DNA of 13,704 nt from Pseudomonadota bacterium (GTDB taxonomy: Bacteria > Pseudomonadota > Gammaproteobacteria > Burkholderiales > Burkholderiaceae_D), in contig JAEVZY010000182.1 of assembly GCA_023392035.1 (NCBI GenBank), positions 1 through 13,704 of the forward strand, in the 5' to 3' direction. The notes under the pieces were generated by a model. It did not search any database, was not told where the DNA came from, and saw nothing but the letters and a program-made list of their open reading frames with translations. The position numbers and the translations under genes were made by a program. Positions 13,383 to 13,704 of this stretch are shown one piece after another (within the stretch, counting starts at the first letter, position 1; the number at the start of each line of letters is the position of its first letter).

Positions 13383-13704
13383 ATGAACAAGCTCCGCGCG
13401 ACGCTTGCCATTGCCCTGTCCGTCTCGCTGCACGCGGCTGTGCTGGGTTGGCTGGCCCTGAATGCCAATGAACACCCGGCCCCGCCGCCTACCCCGGTGA
13501 CGATAGCCAGACTGGAGAGCGAACCCGCCGCCAACCCGGCGCCGGCCGCACCGCTGCCGCAAACAGATCGCACGGCGCAGGCGGAAGCACCGGCCAAGCC
13601 CAAAGCGCGCACCCGGCCACCCAAGCCGCCGCACAAGCCGCCGCACAAGCCCGCCCCAAGTCCGGCGCCGCTGGCAACACCGCAGCCGCCGCCCGCGTCA
13701 GCCG
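13383..13704 (+). CDS. TonB-like or DUF3108-type inner-membrane protein, N-terminus only
   Basis: The frame opens with ATG at 13383, has AGGA at 13370-13373, and stays open for 107 codons to the window end. Residues 2-5 are basic, and residues about 7-26 are a hydrophobic anchor with SLHAAVLGWLAL, close to the SLHA pattern of TonB-type proteins. After residue 30 the chain becomes Pro/Ala-rich (PAPPPTPV, then PPKPPHKPPHKPAP), expected to span the periplasm. This fits either a TonB-like energy transducer or the Pro-rich DUF3108 proteins of betaproteobacteria; the deciding C-terminal domain lies outside the window. It starts 37 bases after dapB and may share its transcript. Function is not assignable from what is seen. 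Confidence 0.7.
   Translation, partial: MNKLRATLAIALSVSLHAAVLGWLALNANEHPAPPPTPVTIARLESEPAANPAPAAPLPQTDRTAQAEAPAKPKARTRPPKPPHKPPHKPAPSPAPLATPQPPPASA
13623..13646 (+). repeat. 12-base tandem repeat in the Pro-rich coding region
   Basis: AAGCCGCCGCAC occurs twice in a row (13623-13634 and 13635-13646), encoding KPPH twice inside the proline-rich stretch of the truncated membrane protein. It is in frame and would be prone to copy-number slippage without breaking the reading frame. Confidence 0.8.

Overview
The window is a chromosomal housekeeping segment of a betaproteobacterium, most likely Burkholderiales and plausibly Oxalobacteraceae (Herbaspirillum/Collimonas/Massilia-like). I infer this from the GC-rich coding sequence, the family-level look of the proteins, and the gene order hrcA - nadK/recN/hemH - grpE/dnaK/dnaJ with fur, bamE and dapB beyond. 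No rRNA, tRNA, CRISPR, insertion sequence, prophage or integration site is visible. The assignment was made by reading only; no database search was run.

Left part (1-1470, minus strand): an RpfG-like response regulator with REC and HD-GYP domains, followed with an 8-base overlap by the start of a second gene that runs off the window. That gene is probably the membrane histidine kinase partner (RpfC-like). Two hairpins, one a clear bidirectional intrinsic terminator, separate this pair from dnaJ.

Heat-shock block (1471-5407, minus strand): grpE-dnaK-dnaJ. Two convincing sigma-32 (RpoH) promoters are visible, one before grpE and one in the grpE-dnaK gap. Both have the same -35 heptamer and a 13-base spacer. 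Large GC-rich stem-loops fill the dnaK-dnaJ gap. No CIRCE (HrcA operator) is seen, although hrcA itself lies at 10249-11274.

Middle (5408-9514): a roughly 350-base gap that may hold a tiny membrane-protein gene on the plus strand, then the minus-strand operon nadK-recN-hemH (NAD kinase, DNA-repair ATPase, ferrochelatase). A 45-base divergent region separates nadK from a plus-strand HAD hydrolase gene, which is followed 5 bases later by hrcA.

Right part (11275-13704): fur (minus) converges on hrcA and diverges from bamE (plus). The shared fur/bamE promoter region carries a tandem GCTTATC repeat. bamE is followed 2 bases later by dapB, and then by the start of a TonB-like, proline-rich inner-membrane protein cut off by the window end.

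I do not see a clearly new biological system. The items most worth a second look are the HD-GYP regulator with several altered signature residues, the duplicated sigma-32 promoter arrangement, the dnaK-dnaJ stem-loops, the possible small membrane ORF, and the long Ala/Pro/Ser linker in BamE.
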